Shown: one piece after another, positions 44,069 to 51,390 of the stretch
How the letters are laid out: every line of letters starts with the position of its first letter
Numbering within the stretch: position 1 is the first letter of the stretch
Assembly (NCBI RefSeq): GCF_009295825.1
Contig: NZ_WHKF01000003.1
Coordinates: 186,001-250,000, forward strand
Source: Marinifilum sp. N1E240
GTDB taxonomy: Bacteria > Bacteroidota > Bacteroidia > Bacteroidales > Marinifilaceae
Reading direction: 5' to 3'
Length of the DNA stretch: 64,000 bases
Made by a program: the position numbers and the translations under genes
The notes under the pieces: generated by a model
Databases searched by the model: none
What the model was told of the DNA's origin: nothing
Seen by the model: only the letters and a program-made list of their open reading frames with translations

Positions 44069-45397
44069 TTACCCTAACTTATTCTCTAATTGATAATGCT
44101 TTGCAAACTCATTTAGCCTGTATTCCAAATCTGGAAACTGACTTCTTGATATTTGCGAAACACATGCGCGTAAACCTTCTTTCAAACTTCCCGTCTCTAC
44201 TAAGCATATTGCAGAAATTCCATAATACAGTAATTTCTTATTCAATTCTGCTCCTGTCATTCCCGGATAAGAAATGGTAAAATAAAATCCATCAGCCAAT
44301 GGCTCATTTACGTCTGTATCATAAACCAATTCAAAACCATTATCCGTAAACAGTTTTTTCATGATTTGTGCTCTTTCTCCGTACTCCTTAACATCGCTGA
44401 TAAAATCAAAACTTCCTTCATTTGCAGCTTTCAACATTGCACTAAGTGCATATTGTGCTGAATGAGATGTTCCGGAAGATAGAGCATAAATTATTCGGTA
44501 TATTACTGTATAGCCAAACTCTTCACCACCAAATCTGGCTTTAAGGTTTTCGTATTTTCTTTTGTACAATTCATCTGAAATGCAAAGTAAACCAATTCGT
44601 TGACCAGCATAACTAAATGCTTTCGAACTTGAAATCATCAACACATAATTATTGGTATAATTTGCAACTGTTGGTTGATATGGAGCAACGCCCGGCTTCC
44701 CCAAATCAGTGCGGAAATCCATAGCGAAATAAGCTAAATCTTCCATTACAATCGTATCGTACTCATTTGCCAATTCCCCAATTGTTCTTAACTCTTCCTC
44801 ATTGAAACAGATCCAAGCAGGATTGTTTGGGTTGGAGTATATAATACCAGCAATATTTCCTTTCGCCAAAAACTCTTCAAGCTTAGCTCTTAATTTATCT
44901 CCACGATAATTGTATACATCAAATGATTCATATTTCTGTCCCATTACCTCTAATTGAGTCTTTTGAACAGGAAATCCCGGATCAATAAATAAAATCGTAT
45001 CTTTTTTTGCATCGCAACCACCAATTGCCATAAATGCAGCATAACCTCCCTGCATAGAACCAACTGTTGGCACAACACCATCTGGATTTAGATCTACATT
45101 CATGAAATTCTTCACAAATTTAGAACCCTCTTCCTTTAACTCGCGAACCCCTTCTAACATAGGATAGGCAGATGCAACTCCATCTTCTAAAGCTTTCTTC
45201 TCTGCATCAATTCCGACCTTGGTCGGTTTCAAACCAGGAACTCCCATTTCCATTCTTATGAACTTCTCTCCCGATTCTTCTTCGATCATGTTTACAACGC
45301 GAACAACATCACGAATTGATGCATCGCCCATATCATCGATTCCACAAATCTGTAATTTATTATCTACTATTTTTTTATTTATAGGAGTATCAATCAT
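44069..45397 (-). CDS. class I/II pyridoxal-phosphate aminotransferase
   Basis: The 442-residue enzyme has the fold-type I layout. The N-terminal part contains MEMGVPGLKPTKVGIDAEKK, and YSNPNNPAWICFNEEELR is the Asn-Pro stretch of the active site. The PLP Lys lies in MISSSKAFSYAGQRIGLLC. Aminotransferases of this class convert amino acids to 2-oxoacids. The gene lies upstream of and on the same strand as the kor operon, so it may supply oxoacids to that complex. Substrate preference (aromatic, branched-chain or aspartate) cannot be read from sequence. A promoter is not obvious. Confidence 0.9.
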   Translation of the reverse strand: MIDTPINKKIVDNKLQICGIDDMGDASIRDVVRVVNMIEEESGEKFIRMEMGVPGLKPTKVGIDAEKKALEDGVASAYPMLEGVRELKEEGSKFVKNFMNVDLNPDGVVPTVGSMQGGYAAFMAIGGCDAKKDTILFIDPGFPVQKTQLEVMGQKYESFDVYNYRGDKLRAKLEEFLAKGNIAGIIYSNPNNPAWICFNEEELRTIGELANEYDTIVMEDLAYFAMDFRTDLGKPGVAPYQPTVANYTNNYVLMISSSKAFSYAGQRIGLLCISDELYKRKYENLKARFGGEEFGYTVIYRIIYALSSGTSHSAQYALSAMLKAANEGSFDFISDVKEYGERAQIMKKLFTDNGFELVYDTDVNEPLADGFYFTISYPGMTGAELNKKLLYYGISAICLVETGSLKEGLRACVSQISRSQFPDLEYRLNEFAKHYQLENKLG

Positions 45398-45633
45398 GGT
45401 TCTATATTTTCTCTGTTTATTTGGGTTAACAGCGTGAAATAAGATTCTAAATATGCTACTTTCAGTCTTTAAGCATTCAGATCCATCTCACTTAATAATC
45501 TTATGCAATTTTACGAATTTTAATAACAATTTAAAACAGTTTAGTCTTATTTGATTGCAATCTAAACAAAGTAATCGTTTTAAATCTATCAAATCATTAC
45601 CTGTGGTAGTAATTTGATTTTAAATCCAGAAAA

Positions 45634-45662
45634 AAAGGCTGATCGGTAAACCGTCAGCCTTT
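45634..45662 (-). terminator. terminator after the flavodoxin gene
   Basis: AAAGGCTGA and TCAGCCTTT flank CGG-TAAA-CCG, giving one stem with a single bulged base. It is 24 bases past the flavodoxin stop, and the minus-strand T-run is the complement of 45631-45636. Confidence 0.75.
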
Positions 45663-45686
45663 AAATATTATCTGAATATTAATAAT

Positions 45687-46208
45687 CTATTCGAATTCTG
45701 GCAAAATAATCTTTAACCAGTTTGCGACTCTTTTCTCAGTCATATCCGATTCAAAATCCTCATCAAGAGGCAAACCGATAAATTTCCCGTCAACAAATGC
45801 TCTGGATTCATTAAATTCATATCCTTCATCACTTACCTGACCAATAATCTCAGCTCCTGTTTCTTTTATAACATCAGCAAGATCTCCCATTGAATCTACA
45901 AAGAAATCAGCGTAAGCAATATGATCACCCAAACCAAAAAGAGCTACTTTTTTGCCTTTTAAATCTAAGCCATTCAATTTTGGTAAAAAGTTATCCCAAT
46001 CGTTTCCTGTATTATCAGAAGACCATGTGTGTTTTCCTAATGTAGAAATTCCCATAATAATACATGAATATTGCGCGACAACATCCGCATCAACATCCTT
46101 TACTTTATGAACTTCTACTTCAGTAGTTGTAATTTTATCAGCTACAATTTTTGCCGCTCTTTCTACATTTCCGCCTTCAGGCCCGTAAAACAATCCAATT
46201 TTACTCAT
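45687..46208 (-). CDS. flavodoxin with altered phosphate-binding loop
   Basis: The 173-residue protein matches long-chain flavodoxins over its body: the W-containing FMN loop WSSDNTGNDWDNFLPKLNG, the strand GKKVALFGLGDHIAYADFF, and the C-terminal GKFIGLPLDEDFESDMTEKR. The first loop, which normally reads like GSSTGNT and binds the FMN phosphate, is here YGPEGGNVERAA, lacking the Ser/Thr residues. Flavodoxin shuttles single electrons at low potential and can replace ferredoxin under iron limitation. The gene has its own strong promoter and terminator. Whether FMN is still bound is open. Confidence 0.85.
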   Translation of the reverse strand: MSKIGLFYGPEGGNVERAAKIVADKITTTEVEVHKVKDVDADVVAQYSCIIMGISTLGKHTWSSDNTGNDWDNFLPKLNGLDLKGKKVALFGLGDHIAYADFFVDSMGDLADVIKETGAEIIGQVSDEGYEFNESRAFVDGKFIGLPLDEDFESDMTEKRVANWLKIILPEFE

Positions 46209-46252
46209 AGGACTATATTTTAATGATAGTGTGTTATTGTTTTTATCTTACA

Positions 46253-46282
46253 CAAAGATAAAATTATTTGGAACTTTTCAAA
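46253..46282 (-). promoter_or_regulatory. promoter of the flavodoxin gene
   Basis: On the minus strand TTTG (complement of 46279-46282), 18 bases, then TATCTTTG (complement of 46253-46260), a full match to the Bacteroidota consensus. It overlaps the 3' end of the upstream membrane-protein gene. Confidence 0.75.
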
Positions 46283-46956
46283 CTTGCAATGGCAAGTAAA
46301 ACACCCAATACAATTCCTAATACCGCAGCAAATAGAACTTGAAAATCAGCAGGCAATAAAAAGGTAATTGTATGAGCTGGAATCCAGAAAAATGGAATAG
46401 TTTTTTTGAACACAAAATTCCATTGTACTCCCCAATCCATATTCACAAATATTTTAGAAAACTGAATTGGTCGAAATAAACCAAGAATCGTTCCTCCATT
46501 ATTCACAATATGGATATCGGTAATTTTATGAAGCGTCATCATTACAGGAGCATAAATCAAATTCATGAAAGCACTTATACTAAATGCAACCAATAATTTA
46601 CTTCCGGTTAATGGACCTTTCATTGCTTCAACAGCACCTTCCACACCTAAATAAGATAGGAAAATTGGTGTTCCTGTTGCAAAAATTACAAACGCTAATT
46701 TAATGGTCAATCCTAAAAATCCCCAAACAATAGCTCGGGGAATAACACCAAAACCCTTTTGATAATAATTACCTGTACGAATTCTTAAACCGATAACCTC
46801 TCCAATGGTTGCCAAAATTGCAAATTTCACAAAACTGGTAACCATTCCATGGGCTTTGTTAAAATCAATATAGGCATCAAATACGGTCTGTGATATGAAA
46901 AAAGGAAGGAACAATAGCACAAATCCCATCCAAAATAATAAATCTTGTTTTTTCAT
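46264..46956 (-). CDS. integral membrane protein of unknown function
   Basis: I chose the ATG at 46956 (MKKQDLLFWMGFVLLFLPFF) because the longer frame to 47034 runs through a hairpin and adds a non-conserved leader. The 230-residue protein has about five membrane segments, ending FLLPADFQVLFAAVLGIVLG. The central part has a WNFVFKKTIPFFWIPAHTI stretch that vaguely recalls Mpv17/PMP22 proteins (a W..NF..IP pattern), but I would not assign that family. It lies between the flavodoxin gene and a 49-residue membrane protein, all on the minus strand. Function unknown. Confidence 0.65.
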   Translation of the reverse strand: MKKQDLLFWMGFVLLFLPFFISQTVFDAYIDFNKAHGMVTSFVKFAILATIGEVIGLRIRTGNYYQKGFGVIPRAIVWGFLGLTIKLAFVIFATGTPIFLSYLGVEGAVEAMKGPLTGSKLLVAFSISAFMNLIYAPVMMTLHKITDIHIVNNGGTILGLFRPIQFSKIFVNMDWGVQWNFVFKKTIPFFWIPAHTITFLLPADFQVLFAAVLGIVLGVLLAIASLKSSK

Positions 46957-47012
46957 TTTATCAATAGTTAGATTTAATTTGGAAGCTATATTTTCAACTT
47001 CCCTTTTGAAGA

Positions 47013-47040
47013 AATAGCATGAGAAATTTCCCATGCTATT
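47013..47040 (-). terminator. hairpin between the 49-residue ORF and the membrane protein gene
   Basis: AATAGCATG (47013-47021) and CATGCTATT (47032-47040) form a perfect 9-bp stem with a 10-base loop. On the minus strand it is followed by a weak T stretch, so it may terminate or attenuate. Confidence 0.5.
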
Positions 47041-47046
47041 GTCTTT

Positions 47047-47196
47047 TTATTTTTCCGCTTGCTCTGTGTAGTTGCCAACACCTTTTAAAAATCCACTTTT
47101 CACCTCTTTCCATCTTATAGCAATTCCAATTAACAGAACAACCACAAAACAGATCATCATCTTCTCATTCTTATTAAGGTCTTTCCACTTTCTCAT
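47047..47196 (-). CDS. 49-residue single-span membrane protein
   Basis: A short frame, MRKWKDLNKNEKMMICFVVV to EQAEK, lies 37 bp downstream of the acyl-CoA synthetase gene. It has a basic N-terminus, one hydrophobic segment (residues about 14-27, ICFVVVLLIGIAI) and a polar tail with GFLKGVGNYTEQ. The composition and spacing look genuine, and a hairpin follows. I do not recognise the family. It may be the second gene of the acyl-CoA synthetase transcript. Confidence 0.6.
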   Translation of the reverse strand: MRKWKDLNKNEKMMICFVVVLLIGIAIRWKEVKSGFLKGVGNYTEQAEK

Positions 47197-47233
47197 TGCA
47201 AACTATAATTTAAATTCCGAACTGAATTCGGTA

Positions 47234-49291
47234 TTATTTTTCAATTCTGATTCTTGCATCAACTGCAACAACCGCATCTTTGTTTCCCAATAACGGATTT
47301 AAGTCCATTTCGAAAATTTCAGGAGCAACTTTCATTAAAGCAGCTACTCTTGTAATTGATTCAGCAAACTTATCTTCGTTAACTGGTTCCTGTCCTCTTA
47401 CGCCTTTAATGATACCGTAAGATTTCAATCCCTGGATCATTTCATGAGCTTCATCCTTAGCTATTGGAGCAAGAGATGCTTTCACATCTTTCAAAACCTC
47501 GATAAAGATACCACCTAAACCACACAATACCATGTGACCAAATTTATCTTCACGCTTTGCGCCGATAAATACCTCTGTACCACTTAGCATTTGTCCTAAC
47601 ATTACAGCGTAGGTATCTTTAATCTGCATCATTCTTTTAAACTCAGAACGAACAGTTGCTTCATCTTTAACGTTAAGAGTAACTCCCCCAACATCAGATT
47701 TATGAACAGGTCCAACAACCTTCATCACCAATGGGAAACCAATTTCTTTTGCAAGAGTAACTATCTCCTCTTCGGTATCAGCAACACCTTCTTTAGCTCT
47801 TTCAATTCCAGCAGCATCTAACAAATTGTGAAGTTGTTCAGGACTTAAATATCCATTTTCAGCTTCATCAATAATCTTACGAATTCCTGCTTTATCAACC
47901 TCAGGCATTTCAATTTCTTCCGGCTGTGGTTTTGTTGTGTGATACACTTTAGCCAAAGCATCACCAAATACTACTTCATCTGGGAAATTGATTCTTCCTT
48001 TTGCCAGAAAATGCTCAATTTCATCCTTCACATTAATAATAGATGGAAGAATAGGATAAATCGGTTTTTTACACTCCTTCATTTTCTCGTGAAGAAGATC
48101 ATATACATCATAAACCGGGAATAATCCTGGACTACCAAAGATTACTGCCATCGCATCGATGTTATCAAAATCATTTTCACAAGCATCAATAATATCGCCT
48201 AATTGCTGAGCTGTACCAGTTGCGAGAAAGTCAATCGGATTTGCTACAGACGATCCTCCGTATAATTTTTCTAATAAAGCATCCGCCTTTGGTCCTTCAA
48301 TATGTGGAACATCCAAACCATTGTTAGAAAGTGAGTCTGTAAGCATAACTGCAGGTCCGCCAGCATGAGTGATAACTGCAATATTTTTTCCTTTCAATTC
48401 AGGATGCATAAAAATAGAGGCAACAGTGGTTAACTCTTCTCTACCACTACAGCGTACAATTCCAGCTTTTTTAAATAATGCATCCACAGCAACATCAGAA
48501 CTAGCTAAAGCACCGGTATGAGAAGAAGCAGCACGACTACCAGCTTCCGAACTACCAGATTTTACAGCTGCAATCTTACATCCTTTGCGGATCAAAGAAG
48601 AAGCATGTTTCAATAACATTTCTGGTTTATCGATATTCTCAATATAAAGAAGCTTTACTTTGGAACTTGTTTCCGGATCGAAGCTCTCATCCATATATTT
48701 CAATATCTCCTCAACACCCATTTGTGCCGAATTACCAACCGAATATACGCTTGAGAAAGATAATCCTTTAGGAACACCTGATTCCATAATGAAAACAGCA
48801 GTTGCTCCAGAACCAGAAATAAAATCACATCCCTGAGGATCTAAACTTGGGATTGGAGTGGTAAATACTCCATTATAGTTAGAGTTTAAAACACCAACAC
48901 AGTTAGGTCCAATTAAAGAGCCATCAACTGAGTTTACGATATCAACAATTTCCTGCTCCAGTTTCGCACCTTCTTCATTTTCTTCACTAAATCCAGCTGA
49001 AAGAATAATAAAAGCTCTGGTGTTTCTTTCTTCGGCAAGAAACTTAATTGTAGATGGACAAAATTTAGCTGCAATTGCTAAAATCGCTAAATCAACCTGA
49101 GGCAAATCCTTAGGATCTTTAAAGGATTTAACTCCTTGCACCTCGTCCATTTTAGGATTCGCCACATAAAGCTCACCCTTAAAATCTCCATCAATAAGGT
49201 TTTTCAATACCTTTCCACCAGGTTTTTGTACATCATCGGAACCTCCAACAACAACAATACTTTGGGGGTTAAGTAACTGTTCGTTTATCAT
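47234..49291 (-). CDS. ADP-forming acetate/acyl-CoA ligase (fused alpha-beta)
   Basis: The 685-residue enzyme converts an acyl-CoA plus ADP and phosphate to the free acid, CoA and ATP. The N-terminal CoA-binding domain has SIVVVGGSDDVQKPGGKVL. The ligase domain has the phosphorylated His near residue 258 in SSHTGALASSDVAVDAL. The C-terminal ATP-grasp domain has GFPLVMKVVGPVHKSDVGGV, then MDLNPLLG. This fused ACD type is typical of anaerobic amino-acid and sugar fermenters. It lies downstream of its own promoter. Functional coupling with KOR is inferred: acyl-CoA from oxoacid decarboxylation would be converted to ATP here. Confidence 0.92.
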   Translation of the reverse strand: MINEQLLNPQSIVVVGGSDDVQKPGGKVLKNLIDGDFKGELYVANPKMDEVQGVKSFKDPKDLPQVDLAILAIAAKFCPSTIKFLAEERNTRAFIILSAGFSEENEEGAKLEQEIVDIVNSVDGSLIGPNCVGVLNSNYNGVFTTPIPSLDPQGCDFISGSGATAVFIMESGVPKGLSFSSVYSVGNSAQMGVEEILKYMDESFDPETSSKVKLLYIENIDKPEMLLKHASSLIRKGCKIAAVKSGSSEAGSRAASSHTGALASSDVAVDALFKKAGIVRCSGREELTTVASIFMHPELKGKNIAVITHAGGPAVMLTDSLSNNGLDVPHIEGPKADALLEKLYGGSSVANPIDFLATGTAQQLGDIIDACENDFDNIDAMAVIFGSPGLFPVYDVYDLLHEKMKECKKPIYPILPSIINVKDEIEHFLAKGRINFPDEVVFGDALAKVYHTTKPQPEEIEMPEVDKAGIRKIIDEAENGYLSPEQLHNLLDAAGIERAKEGVADTEEEIVTLAKEIGFPLVMKVVGPVHKSDVGGVTLNVKDEATVRSEFKRMMQIKDTYAVMLGQMLSGTEVFIGAKREDKFGHMVLCGLGGIFIEVLKDVKASLAPIAKDEAHEMIQGLKSYGIIKGVRGQEPVNEDKFAESITRVAALMKVAPEIFEMDLNPLLGNKDAVVAVDARIRIEK

Positions 49292-49323
49292 GATTTGTTA
49301 TTTATAATTTTGCGATTTTCCGA

Positions 49324-49353
49324 CAAATATAGTAATAATACACTCCTAACAAT
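49324..49353 (-). promoter_or_regulatory. promoter of the acyl-CoA ligase gene
   Basis: On the minus strand ATTG (complement of 49350-49353), 18 bases, then TATATTTG (complement of 49324-49331). The -7 is an exact match, and the ATG lies about 33 bases downstream. Confidence 0.65.
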
Positions 49354-49527
49354 TTGATTTTTCATACAATCCGTAAGTAAAAATCATTTTATTGCTTCTA
49401 ATATTACAATTTAGAATATTTCTAAGATTCATTTTTTCAAACGATTGCAAAAAACATGTAATTTCGGAGATTCAAGTGCGTAACTCCAATTTGTAACCAA
49501 TGGTACAAAAAGCTAGAAATTTATAAG

Positions 49528-49535
49528 TATTTTTG
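49528..49535 (+). promoter_or_regulatory. candidate -7 element of hydE
   Basis: TATTTTTG matches TAnnTTTG and lies 29 bases before the hydE ATG. No clear -33 TTTG is at the right distance. Confidence 0.4.
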
Positions 49536-49563
49536 CCATTGAAATTAAAGAAGATTGTAACTA

Positions 49564-50655
49564 ATGACAAAAAGTGTTGAGCAGATCTTACAGCAAGATC
49601 AATTTACCAGAGAAGATATCATTCGCCTGCTAAAATCTAAAGATGAAGACGAAAAAGCTTTATTTGTCAAATCTTCAGAAATCAAATTAAAGTACATTGG
49701 TAAGAATGTACACTTTCGTGGATTGGTGGAATTTTCAAACATCTGTAAAAAAGATTGTTTGTACTGCGGTATTAGAGCCGGAAATCAGAATGTAGACAGA
49801 TATGATATTGCGGACGAAGAAATATTAAAAGCTGCAAAATTTGCCTACAAGAACAATTACGGATCAATGGTTTTGCAATCAGGCGAAAGATCCGATCAAA
49901 CATTTGTTGACAGAATTACCAATCTTTTGAAAGAAATAAAAAAGCTTAGTAATGACGAACTTGGAATTACCATTTCGCTTGGTGAACAAAGCAAAGAAAC
50001 CTATCAAAAATGGTTCGACGCAGGTGCTCACCGTTATCTATTAAGAATTGAATCGAGTAATAAAGAACTCTACAACAAAATACACCCAGACAACGAAGAG
50101 CACTCTCACGAGACACGACTTAAATGCCTACAATCGCTTCAGGATATCGGATACCAAACCGGTACAGGTGTAATGATCGGTATTCCATTTCAGACCTATG
50201 AAGATTTGGCAAATGATCTTCTGTTCATGAAAAAGTTCGATATCGATATGGTAGGAATGGGACCATTTATTGAGCATGATGAAACTCCAATGTATGAGTA
50301 TCGTGATCAATTAATGAGCTTAAATGATCGTTTTCGCTTGACTCTTAAAATGATTGCAGTATTAAGAATCATGATGAAAGATATCAATATTGCATCTGCA
50401 ACTGCTTTGCAAGCAATTGATCCATTGGGAAGAGAAAAAGCACTTCGCCTTGGAGCCAATATCATTATGCCAAATATTACTCCTACAAAAGAGAGAGCCA
50501 ATTACCTTTTATACCAAAACAAACCTTGTATTGATGAAGGTGCTGATGATTGCACCAATTGCATGGAGGCAAGAATTAACATGGCAGATGGTGAAATTGG
50601 CTATGGAGAGTGGGGAGATTCGAGACACTATGCCAGCAGAAGGAAAAATTCTTAA
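49564..50655 (+). CDS. hydE: [FeFe]-hydrogenase maturase HydE (radical SAM)
   Basis: HydE is a radical-SAM enzyme in assembly of the 2Fe subcluster of the [FeFe]-hydrogenase H-cluster. The SAM cluster motif CxxxCxxC is CKKDCLYC (Cys61, 65, 68) in the context ICKKDCLYCGIRAGN. Later signatures include SMVLQSGERSDQTF and RYLLRIESSNKELYNKIHPD, with GTGVMIGIPFQTYEDLANDL in the barrel. The length of 363 residues matches HydE, and biotin-synthase-type context is not present. Its client, the hydrogenase, is at 62-64 kb; the partner HydG is at 55-57 kb, whereas HydF is not in the window. Confidence 0.95.
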   Translation: MTKSVEQILQQDQFTREDIIRLLKSKDEDEKALFVKSSEIKLKYIGKNVHFRGLVEFSNICKKDCLYCGIRAGNQNVDRYDIADEEILKAAKFAYKNNYGSMVLQSGERSDQTFVDRITNLLKEIKKLSNDELGITISLGEQSKETYQKWFDAGAHRYLLRIESSNKELYNKIHPDNEEHSHETRLKCLQSLQDIGYQTGTGVMIGIPFQTYEDLANDLLFMKKFDIDMVGMGPFIEHDETPMYEYRDQLMSLNDRFRLTLKMIAVLRIMMKDINIASATALQAIDPLGREKALRLGANIIMPNITPTKERANYLLYQNKPCIDEGADDCTNCMEARINMADGEIGYGEWGDSRHYASRRKNS

Positions 50656-50687
50656 AAAGAAGAACTCATATTAAGACTTAAAAAATA

Positions 50688-50719
50688 ATACCTAAAGTGT
50701 TTTCAACTTTAGGTATTTT
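50688..50719 (+). terminator. terminator of hydE
   Basis: ATACCTAAAGT (50688-50698) pairs with ACTTTAGGTAT (50706-50716), followed by Ts to 50719. Confidence 0.85.
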
Positions 50720-50823
50720 AGACTCTTCTCTACTCTTGCCATAATAATTCCAATCGTTGGTTAAGTGAAAAAATTTTTATGACTGCCGATTGTCATTCAT
50801 TCTGCAGCTAGAAATTTCCCAAG

Positions 50824-51177
50824 CACATTGTTCGAGTGACAATTCTCAAATTGAATTTAAGTGGATAGGTTGATCGAGAGAAAAAAGCCTTTTAAAACTT
50901 CCAAGGGCATTGTCAGTTGTAAAAAAGAGATTTTGAACTTAAAAAGGTGCCTTTTCACAGATAAAAAACTACTTTTCAACTTCAAAGACATGTTGTCATT
51001 CAGAAAAAATGCATTCTTGAAATTAAAATACACGTTTCCTTTCGAAAAAAATGGCTTTAAATTTCAAAAGGCCTCTTTTCATTCGAAAAACGCCTCTAAA
51101 AATTTCCAAATTGGCATTGCCACACGATCAATGTATTAATTTGTCTTTAAAAATGACATTGCCACCTGAACAATATG
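50824..51177. repeat. degenerate 42-bp tandem repeat array with inverted flanks
   Basis: Between 50887 and about 51107 five or six units of about 42 bp follow each other; each has an A/T-rich half like CTTTTCAACTTCAAAG and another like CATTCAGAAAAAATGC. The array is flanked by CACATTGTTCGAGTGACAAT (50824-50843) and, in reverse, ATTGCCACCTGAACAATATG (51158-51177), pairing 16 of 20 bases. A related unit lies at 51115-51133. Because 42 is a multiple of 3, a 92-codon frame (50861-51139) appears by chance. I see no terminator, gene or transposase in it. Confidence 0.7.
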
Positions 51178-51185
51178 CCTAAAAA

Positions 51186-51230
51186 AAATTCATGCGATGC
51201 TCATCGTTGGAGAAACGATGTTATGAATTT
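51186..51230. other. large hairpin before the sensor kinase promoter
   Basis: AAATTCAT (51186-51193) pairs with ATGAATTT (51223-51230), and inside it CATCGTT (51202-51208) pairs with AACGATG (51214-51220). No T-run. It may be part of the array or a regulatory element. Confidence 0.45.
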
Positions 51231-51339
51231 GACCATTTGTATTCAAAATATCAGTAACATTTGAATAAAAATCTTAACATGTCAATAACAAAAAACTAAG
51301 CCATACCACCATACAAACACTTTCAATTCCTTTAAAAAA

Positions 51340-51369
51340 ATTGTACCTTAAATCGCATTAGTACATTTG
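51340..51369 (+). promoter_or_regulatory. promoter of the reg-prop sensor kinase gene
   Basis: ATTG (51340-51343), 18 bases, then TACATTTG (51362-51369), 21 bases before the chosen ATG. AAAGGAG (51377-51383) is a good ribosome-binding site for that start. Confidence 0.7.
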
Positions 51370-51390
51370 AGATCAGTAAAGGAGTTTTTT

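Noticed and set aside
50861-51139. 92-residue open frame in the 42-bp repeat array
   Set aside because: The frame exists because the repeat length is divisible by three. The product is a lysine- and phenylalanine-rich 14-residue repeat with no resemblance to a protein family and no ribosome-binding site.
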